DNA from: Bacillota bacterium
Lineage (GTDB): Bacteria > Bacillota > Clostridia > Christensenellales > Aristaeellaceae
Assembly: GCA_023404715.1 (NCBI GenBank)
Contig: JAEYAR010000120.1
Span: 1 to 32,673 of the forward strand
Direction of reading: 5' to 3'
DNA: 32,673 bases
This document shows, piece after piece, positions 31,026 to 32,673 of the stretch. Positions within the stretch are counted from its first letter, which is position 1. Every line of letters begins with the position of its first letter. Below the pieces are notes generated by a model. That model saw only the letters and a program-made list of their open reading frames with translations. It did no database searches and was not told where the DNA came from. The translations under genes and the position numbers were made by a program.

Positions 31026-31271
31026 TCAGACAGGCTCCCATTCTCCGATCCATTCCTGCGTCGTGTAATTGAAAAGCCGCCTGTAAAGCACGCCGTCGAT
31101 CGTCTGGTAGCGCCAGCCGATGACGGGGGCCCGTAGGGCGGTCGCCGCCGCTTCCGCCTTCGCCTGCAGGCCCAAGGCCGAAGCGCAGGGTTGATTTGCG
31201 ACAGTCATACTGACCAAACACAAAGCCGCCGTCAGTACGAGCGTGAACCATTTTTTCCGAAAGTTTCGCAT
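31026..31271 (-). CDS. Small secreted protein after blaR1
   Basis: An 81-residue product. MRNFRKKWFTLVLTAALCLV is a signal peptide core, with cleavage probably near residue 30-32 (CASA/LG). The mature end (about 45-81) is VIGWRYQTIDGVLYRRLFNY and TTQEWIGEWEPV, a compact Trp/Tyr-rich module I cannot assign to a family. ATG 31271 follows GAGGAGG by seven bases, a strong site lying within the end of blaR1; the two genes overlap by 40 bp in different frames and should be translationally coupled. A product induced through BlaR1/BlaI and acting at the cell wall is a reasonable guess. Confidence 0.8.
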   Translation of the reverse strand: MRNFRKKWFTLVLTAALCLVSMTVANQPCASALGLQAKAEAAATALRAPVIGWRYQTIDGVLYRRLFNYTTQEWIGEWEPV

Positions 31272-32380
31272 GTTTCCGCCTCCTCTAAGCTGTCGAAGAT
31301 AGGTAGTTGTTGCAGGTCATCCGACATATTTTGAAACCTCCCGGCGGAGATTCCATCCATATAAAGCTCGTAGCCCTGATCCTCGCGCCGCACCACAAAA
31401 CTAGCTGACGTATTGATTCTGAACGATACTGCCCGAACGGACTCCGGTACACCATACGGTTCAAAGACGACGAGGGCGCTTAGCATCGTCACGATGGAGA
31501 GCAGGATGGCGACGGCGTAAGACAAGGGCTTGCATTTGGGGGGCGCGATTACGAGCCTGAATCGATCTTGAAGAGAGCCGATTCGATGCGACGTCAGGCC
31601 GACCGCCAGCGCGGGGTCTTTTTGCCAGTGCGCTATAGCTACCTTCAGCAAACATTCCAGATATTTGGTCTTTTCGTCTTCGTCCAGGTTTTCCGTCGTC
31701 CTGCGGTCCGCGCGAAACTCGAGCGCCGCCGTGGTTTCCTGACGCAGCAGGCCGATCCAGGGAATCCACCAATAGCATGTACATATCATTTCTGTAAAAA
31801 ATTTAATCCAAAGATCGCCCGTTTGAATGTGCGAAAGCTCGTGGTTTAAGATGAACCGGCGCTCTTTATCAGTGAGCGGCAGCACCGGCATGACGATTCT
31901 GGGCCTCAGCAGGCCGACGGTATAGGCGTTTGCCGACGCAGGATCGATCATGCAGCGCACTTTGCGTCTGCGCCTGAATCGATCGATATAGATGAGGTCG
32001 GATGACTCCGGTAAAGCGTCCAGATACTTTAAGTGCATTCTTTGAACGGCGAACAGACGGAGGATGCGCACAACCGAAACCGAGACGGCGACGATCAACA
32101 AGAGCTGATAGAGCGTTAGAGAAAACGAATGACGGTTGAAAACGGGCGTATTGAGCAAATCAATGATGTGAAAATAGAATCCGGGAATAGAGAAGGTCTT
32201 CGTAAATCTCCACTCGAACGGCAGCAACAGGCGAATCGAAAGCAAAACCGAACTGAGGGTCAACACGGAACCCCCTAAACGGCCTAATCGCGAGGGATTG
32301 CAAAACAGCAGCCACGTAGCCAGCAGCATCAGGCTGCATAAGACCGTATGCGTGCACATTGTCGAGAGGGAGAAGGTCAC
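31232..32380 (-). CDS. blaR1: BlaR1/MecR1-type M56 family membrane metallopeptidase
   Basis: A 382-residue sensor-protease. Hydrophobic helices occupy the N-terminus and about 88-105. The zinc-protease motif is H180-E181-L-S-H184 in LNHELSHIQTGD, with E221 in ALEFRADRR as the third ligand. One more helix lies near 285-305, and a short external tail of about 75 residues follows. Classical BlaR1 has a large penicillin-binding sensor there; this one does not, so beta-lactam sensing is unlikely. On activation it would cleave the BlaI repressor. The start is GTG 32380, directly after the blaI stop, with AAGGAGG eight bases upstream. Confidence 0.9.
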   Translation of the reverse strand: MTFSLSTMCTHTVLCSLMLLATWLLFCNPSRLGRLGGSVLTLSSVLLSIRLLLPFEWRFTKTFSIPGFYFHIIDLLNTPVFNRHSFSLTLYQLLLIVAVSVSVVRILRLFAVQRMHLKYLDALPESSDLIYIDRFRRRRKVRCMIDPASANAYTVGLLRPRIVMPVLPLTDKERRFILNHELSHIQTGDLWIKFFTEMICTCYWWIPWIGLLRQETTAALEFRADRRTTENLDEDEKTKYLECLLKVAIAHWQKDPALAVGLTSHRIGSLQDRFRLVIAPPKCKPLSYAVAILLSIVTMLSALVVFEPYGVPESVRAVSFRINTSASFVVRREDQGYELYMDGISAGRFQNMSDDLQQLPIFDSLEEAETCETFGKNGSRSY

Positions 32381-32673
32381 CTATTTTTCCTCCTTCCGTT
32401 TCTCCTGGGCATAGGAGGCTTTCCTTTCCGCGATGATCGCCTCCAGCTCGGCGATCACGGCCTCTTTGTCCTCTTCGGCGTCGATGAGATTGGCAATAAG
32501 TTGAGAGAGCGGAATGTTTTTACGTAAGCTCTTAAAATCCGAGGAGAATTCCTGAAACACGATATCTTTGGATTTTTCCGTGGGCCGGTAGCTGCGGCAC
32601 AGCACGGTGCCGCTGTATACGATTTCGGCCACCTCGACAAAGCCCTTTTTGAGCAGCGCACGCAGAACGCCTT
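32381..32673 (-). CDS. blaI: BlaI/MecI/CopY family repressor, 5' end outside window
   Basis: The last 96 codons of a leftward gene; the start lies beyond the window. The visible part begins GVLRALLKKGFVEVAE, the recognition-helix end and wing of a BlaI-type winged helix, then runs through SGTVLCRSYRP into the C-terminal dimerisation helices (LSQLIANLIDAEEDKEAVIA, ELEAIIAERKASYA). An apparent GTG at 32632 is an internal codon. The gene is immediately followed by blaR1, giving the standard repressor-protease pair in one operon. Confidence 0.85.
   Translation of the reverse strand, partial: GVLRALLKKGFVEVAEIVYSGTVLCRSYRPTEKSKDIVFQEFSSDFKSLRKNIPLSQLIANLIDAEEDKEAVIAELEAIIAERKASYAQEKRKEEK

Noticed and set aside
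31232..32673. Beta-lactam resistance operon
   Set aside because: The BlaR1 external sensor domain is missing and no beta-lactamase is in the operon; the class-C-like hydrolase at 11999-13249 is distant and lacks a signal peptide.

Overview
The window is a GC-rich, densely packed bacterial chromosome segment. Shine-Dalgarno sequences are strong GGAGG types. The families present (DegV, RocB, YitT, DUF4180, AzlC/AzlD, GatB/YqeY, BlaI/BlaR1 and a spore photoproduct lyase homologue) point to an endospore-lineage, high-GC Firmicute of class Clostridia. I would guess a Christensenellales- or Oscillospirales-like gut lineage, but that placement is inference. Most genes read as core or ordinary accessory metabolism. 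I see no phage, IS element or CRISPR array.

Layout. 1-273: end of a tRNA array (Gly-GCC partial, Gly-TCC, Lys-CTT) and its terminator. 280-3529: a MerR regulator with a 19-bp-spacer promoter, then a discoidin-like protein and a GH13 alpha-glucan hydrolase. 3543-6184: a leftward pair, Gfo/Idh oxidoreductase plus an HdeD-like membrane protein fused to a putative permuted papain-fold hydrolase, whose promoter is covered by three alternating CCTGCAA half-sites. 6212-8848: RocB-type M20 peptidase and DegV. 8849-9232: a gene-free stretch holding five perfect hairpins between two identical 33-bp hairpin copies. 9233-11041: a secreted protein apparently split by a frame change, and a 54-residue ORF. 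11091-15772: YitT transporter-like protein, class-C-beta-lactamase-fold hydrolase, a second M20 peptidase, DUF4180 protein and XRE-DUF5680 regulator.

15785-19600: an AraC regulator divergent from an operon of two xylose-isomerase-like TIM-barrel proteins around a Gfo/Idh dehydrogenase, a probable inducible sugar or polyol catabolic unit with an 11-bp dyad in the divergent promoter region. 19600-25189: APH-fold kinase, MATE transporter, yqeY-azlC-azlD operon, two VOC proteins and a cytidylate-kinase-like protein.

25198-32673: an SPL-family radical SAM protein lacking the canonical H-donor cysteine, a small lipoprotein, a BmrR-like MerR/GyrI regulator with a textbook operator, an FAD/Rieske oxidoreductase, a GNAT acetyltransferase, a Phd/RelE toxin-antitoxin pair, a nucleoside deoxyribosyltransferase-like protein, an orphan terminated RNA candidate with mutually exclusive pairings, and a blaI-blaR1-small secreted protein operon cut by the window edge. 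The items most worth following are the hairpin array, the orphan RNA, the SPL variant and the membrane-anchored hydrolase fusion.
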